Origin: Rhodocyclaceae bacterium UBA1310
Lineage (GTDB): Bacteria; Pseudomonadota; Gammaproteobacteria; Burkholderiales; Rhodocyclaceae
Length of the DNA: 64,000 nt
Direction of reading: 5' to 3'
NCBI GenBank assembly: GCA_002307175.1
Contig: DBTS01000034.1
Coordinates: 44,767-108,766, forward strand
Shown: positions 26,355 through 35,638 of the stretch, piece after piece
Layout of the letters: each line of letters begins with the position of its first letter
How positions within the stretch are numbered: position 1 is the first letter of the stretch
The notes under the pieces: model-generated
What the model was told of the DNA's origin: nothing
Database searches by the model: none
What the model saw: only the letters and a program-made list of their open reading frames with translations
Program-made: the position numbers and the translations under genes

Positions 26355-26885
26355 TCAGACTCCACCCTGTGTCAGCAGACCGATGAGTGCTCCGCCGCCG
26401 AGCAGCCACAGGGGATGGAGCCGCGTGGTCAGCGCAAGGATTGCCGAGGCTGCAGCAATGCCTGCGAGCAGGAGATTGCCGGCGGATACCCGGGTGATGA
26501 GCAGGGCGCTGGAGGCCACAAGCCCCGCCGTGATCGGCAGCATGCCGTTTTGTACGATTTTCCGCCACGGACGGTCTTTGTACCGGTCCCAGGTGCGCAG
26601 CATGAAGCCCGTGATCACGGAAGAAGGCAAAAACATACCCACCGAGCTTACCAGCAAGCCATACAACCCTGTCACATGCCAGCCGATCAGAGGCACGATC
26701 ATCATGTTTGGTCCCGGAGCTACCTGGCTCAGCGCAAACAGGGAACTGAACTCCTGGGCACTCATCCAGTGTTCCACCTGCACCACCTGGCGCTGCATCT
26801 CCGGCAGAATTGTATTGCCACCACCAAAAGCCAGAATGGAGAGCTGCGTGAAAATCAGTAGCAACGAAAGCAATGTTCCTGTCAT
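26355..26885 (-). CDS. chrA: Chromate transporter subunit, half-size ChrA
   Basis: The 176-residue product starts at MTGTLLSLLLIFTQLSILAF in an ATGA overlap with the previous chrA gene. FGGGNTILPEMQRQVV and SQVAPGPNMMIVPLIGW are the CHR-domain motifs, and five or six hydrophobic segments follow. Half-size CHR proteins work as pairs with opposite membrane topology. The pair exports chromate or a related anion, but several CHR homologues have no proven chromate role. Confidence 0.87.
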   Translation of the reverse strand: MTGTLLSLLLIFTQLSILAFGGGNTILPEMQRQVVQVEHWMSAQEFSSLFALSQVAPGPNMMIVPLIGWHVTGLYGLLVSSVGMFLPSSVITGFMLRTWDRYKDRPWRKIVQNGMLPITAGLVASSALLITRVSAGNLLLAGIAAASAILALTTRLHPLWLLGGGALIGLLTQGGV

Positions 26886-27487
26886 TGTTTTTGCCTCCGC
26901 GAAAGAAATCTGTCCCACTGCAGGCAGATGCCGATACTCACTGGCGTGAGCACGATCATGGTCCACAGCAGGGGAATGCGCAGAGCGGCAATCATCACGA
27001 AGCACAGAAGGCCCAGGGCAATCCGCATCGGGTCGTGGCGCAGTGGCAGGGCCAGCTTGATCGCCATGCGGATCAGCAGTCCCGCTGCCGCTGCGGCCAG
27101 GCCAAAAAAAATGTGCTGGATGTGCGGGTCATTTTGAAAGTGGCGATAGAGCGTGCTCAGCAATACCACCACGATCGAAGGCATGGCAAGCAAGCCGAGA
27201 ATTGCGCTGAGCGCGCCACGCGTGCCGCGTGCGCGCATGCCAATGGCAATCGAGAGGTTGCAGATATTGCCACCTGGGAGAAACTGGCAGAGTCCCAGCA
27301 ACTCCGTAAATTCCGCTTCATCCGCCCAGCGACGGCGTTCTACGATCATCCGGTGGGCGAGGGGCAGGGCGCCTCCAAAGGCGCTCATGCCCAGGCCAAG
27401 AAACCCCAGAAATAGCTCACGGCAGCTTGGGCGATGGCAAGCGCTGGTGATCCGGGAATGGTCGGGGAGGGCTGAGTGGTCGCTCAT
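26882..27487 (-). CDS. chrA: Chromate transporter subunit, half-size ChrA
   Basis: The 201-residue protein holds one CHR domain: FLGLGMSAFGGALPLAHRM and LCQFLPGGNICNLSIAIGMR replace the FGGG and PGPN motifs of the partner. It has a soluble start of about 25 residues and about six membrane segments. It is translated first and coupled to its partner by an ATGA overlap. A LysR gene diverges from it, with a palindrome between, and is the likely regulator. Confidence 0.87.
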   Translation of the reverse strand: MSDHSALPDHSRITSACHRPSCRELFLGFLGLGMSAFGGALPLAHRMIVERRRWADEAEFTELLGLCQFLPGGNICNLSIAIGMRARGTRGALSAILGLLAMPSIVVVLLSTLYRHFQNDPHIQHIFFGLAAAAAGLLIRMAIKLALPLRHDPMRIALGLLCFVMIAALRIPLLWTMIVLTPVSIGICLQWDRFLSRRQKQ

Positions 27488-27567
27488 GTGCGATTTCCTG
27501 AAATCTCGGTATCCAGGTGCTGTCGATTGTGTCCAGAGGCTACGCGGGTATCGATATTTTGTCTAAT

Positions 27568-27591
27568 ATATGGAAATCTTGAAATCCATAT
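27568..27591. promoter_or_regulatory. LysR operator candidate before chrA pair
   Basis: ATATGGA and TCCATAT form a perfect 7-bp palindrome with a 10-base spacer, just 10 bases before the LysR start. A site so close to its own gene would fit autoregulation. Confidence 0.6.
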
Positions 27592-27600
27592 CTACAAAAT

Positions 27601-28530
27601 ATGTCTTCCATTGATCTACGCCTGTTGCGCTACTTTATTGCGGTGGCTGAGGAGGCGCATCTGACAAAGGCAGCCCAGCGCCTGGGAATTCAGCAGCCCC
27701 CTTTGAGCCAGCAGATCCGGGTGCTGGAGAATGAGCTTGGCGTGACCCTGTTTACCCGGCTGCCTCGCGGAATGGCACTTACCGAAGCCGGCCACATGCT
27801 GCTTGATGAAGCACGTGGCATCTTCGCCAGACTTGATTCGGCTGTTGCCGGGGTGCGCGGTGTTGCTCGTGGCGAATTGGGTCATCTTGCCGTTGGATTT
27901 ACGGAGTCTGCGTCGCTGCACCCCTTTGTGCCACGTGTTCTGCGTGCCTTTCGCGAGGCGGCACCGGATGTTGGTTTTGCTGTGGAGGAGAACAATACGC
28001 CCGATCTCGTTCAGGCGATTCATGACAAAAGGCTGGATGCGGCATTTATCCGATCCCCCATTAGCAATGTGGAAGGGCTGGTCATTGAAACCCTTCTGGT
28101 GGAAGAGATGATAGTGGCGCTGCCCGCAGCGCACCGGCTTGCCCGTGCCAGATCCAAAGGGGTGGCACTCGCTGCTTTGGCACAGGATCCGTTCATCCTG
28201 ATTCATCGGCCAAATGGGCCAGGATTCTACGATACGATCATTTCTGCATGTCAGGCGGCGGGTTTTTGCCCTAATGTCATACAAGAAACGCACAAGAATC
28301 TCTCAACCCTGAGTCTCGTGGCGGCAGGGCTGGGCGTCTCCATCATTCCAGCGTCCATGCACCATGTGGAGATTGAGGGGGTGGTCTATCGCCGGATCTG
28401 CGGGGCGCCGGCTTTGCGTGCGCCTTTGCATCTTGCCTGGAGAAGTGTCCATACCTCGGGCGCGTTGGCGCGCTTGATCGCGCTGGCCAGGGCGTTGGCT
28501 GAGGATTATCAGAAGCCTGCACGGTTTTGA
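27601..28530 (+). CDS. LysR-family regulator, divergent from chrA pair
   Basis: The 309-residue protein begins MSSIDLRLLRYFIAVAEEAH, with the helix-turn-helix at 16-40 (LTKAAQRLGIQQPPLSQQIR), followed by an effector domain. The sequence AAQRLGIQQPPLSQQIRVLE is typical of the BenM/CatM-like subgroup. It probably controls the divergent chrA genes; the inducer is unknown. It has 309 residues, as usual for the family. It ends 23 bases from a convergent gene. Confidence 0.9.
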   Translation: MSSIDLRLLRYFIAVAEEAHLTKAAQRLGIQQPPLSQQIRVLENELGVTLFTRLPRGMALTEAGHMLLDEARGIFARLDSAVAGVRGVARGELGHLAVGFTESASLHPFVPRVLRAFREAAPDVGFAVEENNTPDLVQAIHDKRLDAAFIRSPISNVEGLVIETLLVEEMIVALPAAHRLARARSKGVALAALAQDPFILIHRPNGPGFYDTIISACQAAGFCPNVIQETHKNLSTLSLVAAGLGVSIIPASMHHVEIEGVVYRRICGAPALRAPLHLAWRSVHTSGALARLIALARALAEDYQKPARF

Positions 28531-28553
28531 GCTGACATCTTCCCAGAGCTTGC

Positions 28554-29243
28554 TCAGCTTCGCGAGCGCTGACAGGCCACTTTGGGCCACCACTGGTAGG
28601 TACCGTCCTTGTTGTCGAGCGTAACCGGTATTCGGTGGGGCTTGTTGCGGTTGATATCACTTGCGCAGATCAGCGAAGCCTGCAGCTTGTTGTCGGCATT
28701 CCAGTGCCAATCCTCAAGATAGGCCGACCATTCTTTCTGGCCGGGGTCTGCAATGCCGGAAACGCCCTGCCATACCAGGCTGCCATCATTCCTGAAGACT
28801 AACAGCTGAACACCATCCAGGCCATCTGGCTGGCGTTCGGCCATATACTGATGCAGATCCGGCGCTACGATCACGTTCTCCCCGCCAGGAAGCATGTGGC
28901 CCGTTTCATCGTCGAGAAGAACACCGGAAACGAGATCATCGTCCTGTTTGCGGATCAGGTGCAGATGTGCAAGGGCACTGTATTCACAGTAGGCAAAACG
29001 GACGCTTCCCGTTGAATCGTCACGCACTGGCTTGTCGCGGAATTCCTGCTCGCCGTTGTGCCAGGCCACCACCAGCAGATGTTCGGAGCGTCGCCATGCG
29101 CCGTGCGGAGACTTTTTAAGGACGCTGCGCGCATTGTGATCGTTGTGGTCGCAGGAAAGGCTCAGGTCATCAGCCCGAGCGAAGAGGGGTTGACCCCAAA
29201 GGATCAGGCAGAGCAGTAACAGGAAGAACCGGGGTTTATGCAT
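28554..29243 (-). CDS. Exported hypothetical protein, 229 residues
   Basis: Started at MHKPRFFLLLLCLILWGQ, the product has a clear signal peptide ending ARA near residue 23, then a soluble domain. It holds paired cysteines (LSCDHNDHN, YCEYSAL, ICASD, VACQ) that may form disulfides, and several tryptophans (GTYQWWPKVAC). I do not recognise a family. It is probably periplasmic. No operon partner is visible: the next gene on this strand begins 340 bases away. Confidence 0.65.
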   Translation of the reverse strand: MHKPRFFLLLLCLILWGQPLFARADDLSLSCDHNDHNARSVLKKSPHGAWRRSEHLLVVAWHNGEQEFRDKPVRDDSTGSVRFAYCEYSALAHLHLIRKQDDDLVSGVLLDDETGHMLPGGENVIVAPDLHQYMAERQPDGLDGVQLLVFRNDGSLVWQGVSGIADPGQKEWSAYLEDWHWNADNKLQASLICASDINRNKPHRIPVTLDNKDGTYQWWPKVACQRSRS

Positions 29244-29582
29244 GCTTCTTGTACGACACTCGGAATTTCGCATCGGCAAGAACCCCTGGGCGTCTGAGAT
29301 GAGTGACCACCAGTCCTACGTGGTGCTGGATGGTGGTGAGCGCAAATGATCCTCGTGAGTGTGGCCTACGTCAATTGTCGCAGATTGCCGGTTGCCTCCG
29401 AAATGTCGCCAGGAATGCAGGGATTTTTTAATCTATTGATTTTTAATAAAAATTAAAGTTTTTGAATCGAAGTTATTTATGAATTCAAAGACGAAAATTG
29501 ATGGGATGGACGGTGCATTCCCAATTATTTCGTCGGACTCGGGCTGGATTTCTGCTGGGGGAGAGGTCTGAGGATTGCGTCA
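29244..29582. other. Intergenic spacer, AT-rich
   Basis: About 340 bases between two minus-strand genes. Bases 29420-29480 are very AT-rich and may hold a promoter. No gene or clear motif is seen. Confidence 0.4.
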
Positions 29583-29927
29583 TCATGGCTTGAACGGACG
29601 GGTCTCGCTGCAGTAACGCGTGACCTGGTCGATGACACTGAGCAAAGGCTGGCGGTTCTGGTTTTTGGCGAACTCTTCGAGAACCCTGCTATCCAGCGTA
29701 TCGGCGGAACGAACTGCACCGCATTGGCAGAAGGCGTCAATCTGGGAACTGGTCAGTTGGCCTTTGGACATCAGATTCCGTTTGAATGGATCGCGGATCT
29801 GCGCAGAGTGGCAATTGGTCAGAAAGCTCTGGATATAAGCAGCGCGTTCATTCGCCAGGAGTCGTGCATGAATGGGCGGAGTGTGCAGAGCCAGGCCACA
29901 GAGCAAACCAATCAACATTTTTTGCAT
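29583..29927 (-). CDS. Small exported protein, 114 residues
   Basis: The protein begins MQKMLIGLLCGLALHTPPIHA, a signal peptide, and then a helical domain with cysteines in TNCHSAQI, FCQCGAV and RYCSETR. The C-x-C pattern (CQCG) with two other cysteines fits a disulfide-bonded periplasmic protein. I do not recognise a family. The start is preceded by AAAGAGTTCCTC. No partner is visible. Confidence 0.6.
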   Translation of the reverse strand: MQKMLIGLLCGLALHTPPIHARLLANERAAYIQSFLTNCHSAQIRDPFKRNLMSKGQLTSSQIDAFCQCGAVRSADTLDSRVLEEFAKNQNRQPLLSVIDQVTRYCSETRPFKP

Positions 29928-30863
29928 GAGGAACTCTTTTCAAAGTGAGCCTCATGCCGCCTGATCTCGCGCACCTAGAAGCCTGATGCCAGTAACGGAG
30001 CTGTGGGTGGATTCTTTAACGGCGGGGACGAAGGTCGTATTCCGCACACATGGGGGCCGACTTATCAAACTCCCTCACGTGCTCGCGTGTTTAGCCAACC
30101 CCGGGTTCAGGCAGACTTTTCGAAAAGAGGCTATCGAGCCGTTTTGCTCTGGCACAGGAACGCAAATTCTCGGCAAGCGTATTTTGAGACATGGGAGAGG
30201 AGGCAGGCCCATGAGTGTTTTCAGGAATAGAGAAGCAGGGGGGTGTTTTCGATTGCAGATGCAGCAGGAAGGCCTTGGCGGGGGCTGGCGATTGTTACCG
30301 TCCTGGCGGAAAGTGTTGCGGCAGGACTTTCTGCTTTGCACCAGACAATCAAGTCGATTTTGGTTGAAAATCAAGTGGATGTGGCCCGTGTGCGGGAGCA
30401 TTCGAGAGCAACGTGGCCAGAGTGTGTGGAGTTGCAACGGCAAATTGCTGGCTGGAAGAGCGCCATCGGGAAAGGGAGTGGCAACGCTTCCCTGCAAGGG
30501 GATCTGCGTGCAAAGATCCGTCGCCGGAATGACCTTGGCTGGCGATTTGCCGAGGGCACAGCGTCGGAGTCGGCCCGGCGAATTCATTTTCCCTAAAGTA
30601 ATGAATGACCTGTCCGTTAATAATCAATTTAAACAAATACACTTGTCTTCATTTGCTGTGAAAGGCAGAGTGCCGCGCTCACGCTGTTGGGCCGCTGTAG
30701 CCACACAGATAGACACACATGAGGTTTTTGGCGGAGGCTATTATTCTGCAGGGTTTTTGTGTGGCCTGAGCCTCTTTCTTGCGGATCAACAGTATGTTTG
30801 CAAAGGTGTTCCAGGCCGGTACAGATGTCTGGCGACACGTTTTTGATGGATAACGGGGAAAAG
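29928..30863. other. Region with weak open frames, perhaps a decayed gene
   Basis: About 930 bases precede the GGDEF-EAL gene. Overlapping plus-strand frames exist. The most protein-like is 30243-30596, with a GTG start and 117 residues, holding LAIVTVLAESVAAGLSALHQ, but it has no recognisable motif. A frame at 29986-30846 has Arg/Gly/Trp-rich composition typical of a shadow frame. I do not call a gene. Confidence 0.35.
30243..30596 (+). CDS. Doubtful hypothetical protein, 117 residues
   Basis: This frame starts with GTG after AAGCAGGGGG, which could serve as a ribosome binding site. It has a mildly hydrophobic stretch (RGLAIVTVLAESVAAGLSAL) and then charged helical sequence. There is no family match that I recognise. 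Competing frames across it make it uncertain, and it may be the remains of a gene. Confidence 0.25.
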   Translation: MFSIADAAGRPWRGLAIVTVLAESVAAGLSALHQTIKSILVENQVDVARVREHSRATWPECVELQRQIAGWKSAIGKGSGNASLQGDLRAKIRRRNDLGWRFAEGTASESARRIHFP

Positions 30864-33665
30864 ATGAACTCTGGCTCCGCGATGGGCACAGGAAAGATCG
30901 TAAATGCGCGCTTTCTAGGGTGGCTGGTGTTCACCGTGGTAGCCCTCGATTGTCTGGTGGCTCTGTCTGTATGGCAGGGGCTGCAGGTCATGCGTGACCG
31001 TGCCATCGAATATGCCGAGCAGGAAACCCGGAATCTGGCTGAGGCTGTCAGTAACAGTCTGACCCATAGCGTCGAGAAGATTGATGGGTCATTGCTCACG
31101 GTGGGCAATGAACTCGAAGACCAACTGCGCAAAGGGCCGATTGATCAGGCCCGGCTGCTGCGCCTGCTGCGCCAGCAGCGCGAGATCAACCACGCCACCA
31201 GGACATGGTCCATCGTCAATGAGCGTGGTGAGATGTGGCTCATGGATGGCAGCATGAAGCCTGTTAACGTTGCCGGGCGGGAATACTTCCAGCTTGGGGC
31301 GAGCGGACGCCAGAGTGGTTTGATCATGAGTCAGCCGCTGGTCAGCCCGCAGGATGCTGCCCCCCTGATCGTCTTTGCACGATCATTTCATCATCCTGAC
31401 GGAAGTTTCGGGGGCATGGTTGTTGCCCCGGTTGATCAGGAATTTTTTGCCCACAAGATAGAAAATTTTTCAGTGCGCAGTCACGGCCTGATCACCTTGC
31501 GCGGGGCTGATCTGTCATTGGTCGCGCGGCATGCAAGCAGCGAAAGCAAGGTGCGTGACCCGATTGGCAGCAAGGCCAATGTTTCGGACATTTACAGGCG
31601 TCTGGTGGCTTCAGGTATCACACAGGCGACCTATCACACCGCATGGCCCGGAGACATGGTGAGTCGCATCTTCTCGTTTCGCCGTCTGCGCGTGGTGCCT
31701 GTCTTTGTCGTGGTTGGGGTGGCTGACGCAGATTACCTAGTCGGCTGGGCGCGTGCCCGCCACGTGGCAATGATCTACGTCGGGCTTTTCTGGGTTCTCA
31801 GCGCGTTGATTGCCTACATTCTGCATCGGTCCTGGACACGCCAGTACCGCTATGCCTCCAGCCTCCGGATGGCGAACGATCAGCTCAATGACAGCAATGA
31901 TGCCATGCGCACTTTGTTGCAGGTCGGCGAGCAGGGCTTGTGTTCCCTGGATTTCATCACCCGCAGATGGGATTGTTCGCCTGAGCAGGCCGCCATCTTC
32001 GGGATTGGCAGAGAGCATCCGCGAACCCAGGAGGGATGGCTGCAACTGGTGCATGAAGATGATCAGGAGCACTGCCGCAGACAGCTCGCCAAAGCCGCAG
32101 AGAGAGGTGTTGATGCCATCGATATGGAATACAGGATTGTCAGGCCATGTGATCAGTCAATCTGCTGCGTGCATATGGTGGCCCGCCTTGAGTATCTAGA
32201 AAACGGTGAGCTAGCACGCCTGTTTGGAGCCATCCGCGATATCACGGCATTGCGCGAGAGCGAAAAGCGGATCCAGCACCTCGCCTACCATGATGATCTG
32301 ACAGGGCTACCGAATCGGGTCCTGCTTGCCGAGCATGTCCAGCAGGCCCAGGCCCAGGCGCTGCGGCGCAAGGAAATGCTGGCGATCTGTTTTCTCGATC
32401 TGGATGGTTTCAAGGCGATCAATGATGAGTGGGGGCATGACGTCGGGAATCAGGTGCTCGTCGAAGTTTCGCGCCGCCTGACTGCCTGCGTGAGAACCGG
32501 TGATACCGTATCGCGCCTTGGGGGTGATGAGTTTGTCATTCTGTTGGGGAGTCTTCGTGAAGAGAACGAGTTCCGCAATGTGCTGGAGCGGCTTCGACAG
32601 GCCGTGGCAATGACCATTCAGGTGGCGGGAGTGTCAGTTTCCGTCACCATCAGCGCAGGCGTGACAATTTTTCCCAGAGATTCAGCCGTCGAGGCCGACG
32701 TGCTGATCCGCCATGCGGATAACGCCATGTACGAAGCCAAGCGTGGCGGCAAGAATCGCGTGCACATGTTTGATCCGGAAGGTGACCGTAACCTGCGCGA
32801 GAGCCAGGCACAGTATGCGCGGATTACCGAAGCGTTATATGCCAACGAGTTTGTTTTGCACTATCAGCCAAAAGTGGACCTGCACAGTGATCGTGTCGTG
32901 GGCGTAGAGGCGCTTATCCGCTGGCAGAATCCAGAGCGTGGCATGCTCGCGCCGGGTATGTTCCTGCCCGTTGTGGAGCATACTGAAATGGCGATTGAGC
33001 TGGGTGAATGGGTGATGCGCGAAGCTTTGCGCCAGAAACGTGAGTGGCAGGCCGCAGGGCTGGATCTGGCGGTCAGCGTGAATGTATTCGCGCAGCATTT
33101 GCAACACCCGCAGTTCGTGCAAAGGCTGGCGGCAATTTTGGAGGAGTTTCCTGATGTGGAGCCGTCAGGGCTGGAACTGGAAATTCTGGAGACATCCCTG
33201 ATCAAGGATCTGCAGGAAATTTCCCATCGCATGGTGGACAGTGTAGCGCTTGGCGTAAGTTTTTCACTTGATGATTTTGGTACTGGATATTCCTCGCTGA
33301 GCTATTTCCGAAAATTTCCGGTGCGTGTCGTAAAAATCGATCAATCCTTCGTGCGTGGAATTCTCGAAGATGCAGAAGATCAGGCCCTGGTAACCAGTAT
33401 TGTCGACATGGCACATGGCCTGCAGCGCAGGGTTGTGGCGGAAGGGGTGGAAACTTTGCAGCACGGATTGCCCCTGTTGTTCTGTGGTTGTGATTATGCC
33501 CAGGGGTTTGGCATAGCCCGGCCGATGCCGGCAGACGCGGTTGTTGAATGGGTCTCAGGGTGGCAGCGCCCGCAGATGTGGGCAGCAGCATCAATGGCCA
33601 TGCAATCCGAGAGATTGCTTCCACCAGAGCAGCAATTACGTGCAGCGGGTACGCAGCGAGGGTAG
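30864..33665 (+). CDS. Membrane GGDEF-EAL protein with dCache and PAS
   Basis: The ATG at 30864 follows ACGGGGAAAAG and gives 933 residues. A membrane helix (about 13-35) precedes a periplasmic dCache-like sensor, a second helix near 300-320, a PAS domain (about 350-470), a GGDEF domain and an EAL domain. The cyclase motif GGDEF at 553-557 and the inhibitory RTGD five residues before it are intact, and EAL at 682-684 with EALIRW is intact, so both synthesis and breakdown of c-di-GMP are possible. It would tune motility and biofilm formation to an outside signal. In hybrids one activity often dominates, which cannot be told here. Confidence 0.92.
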   Translation: MNSGSAMGTGKIVNARFLGWLVFTVVALDCLVALSVWQGLQVMRDRAIEYAEQETRNLAEAVSNSLTHSVEKIDGSLLTVGNELEDQLRKGPIDQARLLRLLRQQREINHATRTWSIVNERGEMWLMDGSMKPVNVAGREYFQLGASGRQSGLIMSQPLVSPQDAAPLIVFARSFHHPDGSFGGMVVAPVDQEFFAHKIENFSVRSHGLITLRGADLSLVARHASSESKVRDPIGSKANVSDIYRRLVASGITQATYHTAWPGDMVSRIFSFRRLRVVPVFVVVGVADADYLVGWARARHVAMIYVGLFWVLSALIAYILHRSWTRQYRYASSLRMANDQLNDSNDAMRTLLQVGEQGLCSLDFITRRWDCSPEQAAIFGIGREHPRTQEGWLQLVHEDDQEHCRRQLAKAAERGVDAIDMEYRIVRPCDQSICCVHMVARLEYLENGELARLFGAIRDITALRESEKRIQHLAYHDDLTGLPNRVLLAEHVQQAQAQALRRKEMLAICFLDLDGFKAINDEWGHDVGNQVLVEVSRRLTACVRTGDTVSRLGGDEFVILLGSLREENEFRNVLERLRQAVAMTIQVAGVSVSVTISAGVTIFPRDSAVEADVLIRHADNAMYEAKRGGKNRVHMFDPEGDRNLRESQAQYARITEALYANEFVLHYQPKVDLHSDRVVGVEALIRWQNPERGMLAPGMFLPVVEHTEMAIELGEWVMREALRQKREWQAAGLDLAVSVNVFAQHLQHPQFVQRLAAILEEFPDVEPSGLELEILETSLIKDLQEISHRMVDSVALGVSFSLDDFGTGYSSLSYFRKFPVRVVKIDQSFVRGILEDAEDQALVTSIVDMAHGLQRRVVAEGVETLQHGLPLLFCGCDYAQGFGIARPMPADAVVEWVSGWQRPQMWAAASMAMQSERLLPPEQQLRAAGTQRG

Positions 33666-33768
33666 TTGGTGGAGGGGCTGTGGCTGCAGGACGGAACCTG
33701 ACGGTGGGGTGGGGACGGGATATCCACCGTATAATAATTGTCATTCCCTGCCTTGAAATCTTTTCCTG

Positions 33769-34446
33769 ATGACCATCATCCGCTTTATTCGTCACGCGGA
33801 GAGCCAGGCTAATGCCGGTGGTGTGACCATGCCCAATGCCGTGATTCCTCTGAGCCCCAGGGGGCAGGCGCAGGCCGCACAGCTGCCAGAAGCTCTCGCC
33901 GGTATTCCCACCCAGGTGCTGGTTTCCGGATTTTTGCGGACGCATCAAACCGCAGCCCCATTCTGTGCGCATCGCCGCATCCTGGCGCAGGAACATCCCC
34001 TGCTGTACGAATTCTGTACGCTGGATACCGCCCTGATTGCCGGGCTCGATGCTGTCGGGCGTCGCCCCATTGTGGAGGACTATTGGGCCCAGGCTAATCC
34101 CGAGGTTCGCATGGGGGCAGGGGAGGCTGAGAGTTTTCATACCTTTGCCGGGCGCGTTGAGGCTTTCCTTGACCAGATGCATGCTCTTGAAGATGGTACG
34201 CTGGTGTTTGGGCATGGCATGTGGCTGGCGCTGCTGGTATGGCGGGTGCTGGGTTTCAAGAGTCAGGGAAGTGCAGCGATGCGCAATTTTCGGCGATTTC
34301 AGCTGGCGCTGCCGATGCCGAACTGTGCGCAGTATGTATTTGCCAGAGAGGGCTCCGGTCATTGGTCTGTTCGCTATGATGCATTAAGTCTGGGCGTGCC
34401 TGTTGCCGGGCCACTGGATTCAACCGAACCTTGCGGGGATGCGTGA
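33769..34446 (+). CDS. Histidine phosphatase family protein
   Basis: The 225-residue protein begins MTIIRFIRHAESQANAGG; the RHAE motif gives the phospho-acceptor His9. VFGHGMWLALLVW near 144-156 supplies the second catalytic histidine. It belongs to the phosphoglycerate-mutase-like branch of acid or sugar phosphatases; the substrate is unknown. It has no signal peptide. The stop TGA overlaps the ATG of the next phosphatase gene (TGATG), so the two are co-translated. Confidence 0.87.
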   Translation: MTIIRFIRHAESQANAGGVTMPNAVIPLSPRGQAQAAQLPEALAGIPTQVLVSGFLRTHQTAAPFCAHRRILAQEHPLLYEFCTLDTALIAGLDAVGRRPIVEDYWAQANPEVRMGAGEAESFHTFAGRVEAFLDQMHALEDGTLVFGHGMWLALLVWRVLGFKSQGSAAMRNFRRFQLALPMPNCAQYVFAREGSGHWSVRYDALSLGVPVAGPLDSTEPCGDA

Positions 34447-35285
34447 TGAAGAAAGAACGGAGAGGTGTGTTGGCAACCGCTTTGCAGAAGGAGAGAATAT
34501 TTCTGCTGGCGTGTGCGTTGTTTTCCGTGACAGCTGCAGCGGCAGATACCGGCAGGCCTGGGCGGGTCAGCGGGTATCTGCGAGCGGATGCCGTGCCAAG
34601 CAGTCTGGCTCAGGTGCCGCCTCCGCCAGCGGCGGGGTCGGCGGCCATGGCACTTGACGAGGAGATTGCGCAGCGTAGTTTTTCCCTGCGCGGAACGCCC
34701 CGGTGGGCGCTGGCGATCGAAGATGCCGATCTGAGCTTCCCAAGAGCAGCCGGAACATTCACCTGTGCACTGGAAGTCGGTATCACCGAGCAGGATACGC
34801 CGCATGTCTGGAAGCTGTTGCAGCGCAGTGCGCGCGATCTGGGCGCCACAACGCGCAGTGCCAAGGAGTATTACAGGCGGCAGCGCCCGTTTATGGTCAA
34901 TGGGCAGCCCATCTGCACTCCGGCATACACCAAGCAGCTTGAACAGGATGGTTCCTATCCCTCCGGTCATACCACGACAGGCTGGGGGTGGGCGCTGATT
35001 CTGGCTGAACTGGCACCGGAGCGTACCGATGCATTGATGGTGCGCGGGCGAGCTGTTGGCGAGAGCCGGAACGTCTGCAATGTGCACTGGCACAGTGATG
35101 TCATGCAGGGGCGGCTGATTGCAGCCGGAACAGTGGCGCGCCTGCATGCAGAGCCCGAATTCCGGGCCGACATGGAGGCTGCACGTTCGGAGATCGTTGC
35201 TGCGCGTGCCAAGGGGGTGGCCCCGGAGCGTGATTGTGCAGCGGAAGCTGCCGCACTTGCCGTATCGCCCTCGCTGGCCCAGTAA
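34446..35285 (+). CDS. Class A non-specific acid phosphatase (PAP2)
   Basis: The 279-residue start at MKKERRGVLA lies in a TGATG overlap with the preceding gene. An N-terminal hydrophobic stretch ending AAAADTG is the likely signal. The signature of class A bacterial acid phosphatases is complete: KEYYRRQRPF, GSYPSGHTTTGW and GESRNVCNVHWHSDVMQG, whose histidines and arginines form the active site. These periplasmic enzymes remove phosphate from many organic esters. Co-translation with a cytosolic-type phosphatase is unusual and may link the two in phosphate scavenging. Confidence 0.9.
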   Translation: MKKERRGVLATALQKERIFLLACALFSVTAAAADTGRPGRVSGYLRADAVPSSLAQVPPPPAAGSAAMALDEEIAQRSFSLRGTPRWALAIEDADLSFPRAAGTFTCALEVGITEQDTPHVWKLLQRSARDLGATTRSAKEYYRRQRPFMVNGQPICTPAYTKQLEQDGSYPSGHTTTGWGWALILAELAPERTDALMVRGRAVGESRNVCNVHWHSDVMQGRLIAAGTVARLHAEPEFRADMEAARSEIVAARAKGVAPERDCAAEAAALAVSPSLAQ

Positions 35286-35638
35286 TTCTGTGACTCTCGA
35301 TCTGGGCTTCCCGGTGGAGGGCCAGAGCGGCTGGGGAGCATGATTTGACTTCGCCCTGGCCGGGCAGCGTCGACAAAAGTTGTCGCATCAAAGCACAGGA
35401 TTTGGCGCGGCTGCCCGCTTTTGTCGCCGCCTTGTGCCTTGTCTATTTTCCTGCGGGGAAAACCCAGCCAACAAAAATTCGCACACGACAAGCGTTATCG
35501 CTGGGAAATGTGCGCGATTCGTGCACACGAATGCGCGGGAACACCGGAAATTGTTGTGGCTATCCTGCACGCCCCGAGGCTGCCTTGCGCTTCGCTCGGG
35601 GGCAGGGATCAGTCGATTTCAAATGCGTGCGATAAAAG
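35286..35638. other. Gene-free spacer between convergent genes
   Basis: About 350 bases separate the acid phosphatase from the ProQ/FinO gene. No gene or clear terminator is seen. Confidence 0.4.

Noticed and set aside
29986..30846. Plus-strand frame of 286 codons before the GGDEF-EAL gene
   Set aside because: The composition (many R, G, W, C) looks random, and it runs over a more protein-like frame in another phase.
33726..33745. Fur-box-like ATAATAATTGTCATT before the histidine phosphatase
   Set aside because: Only part of the 19-bp Fur consensus matches, and AT-rich spacers give such matches by chance.
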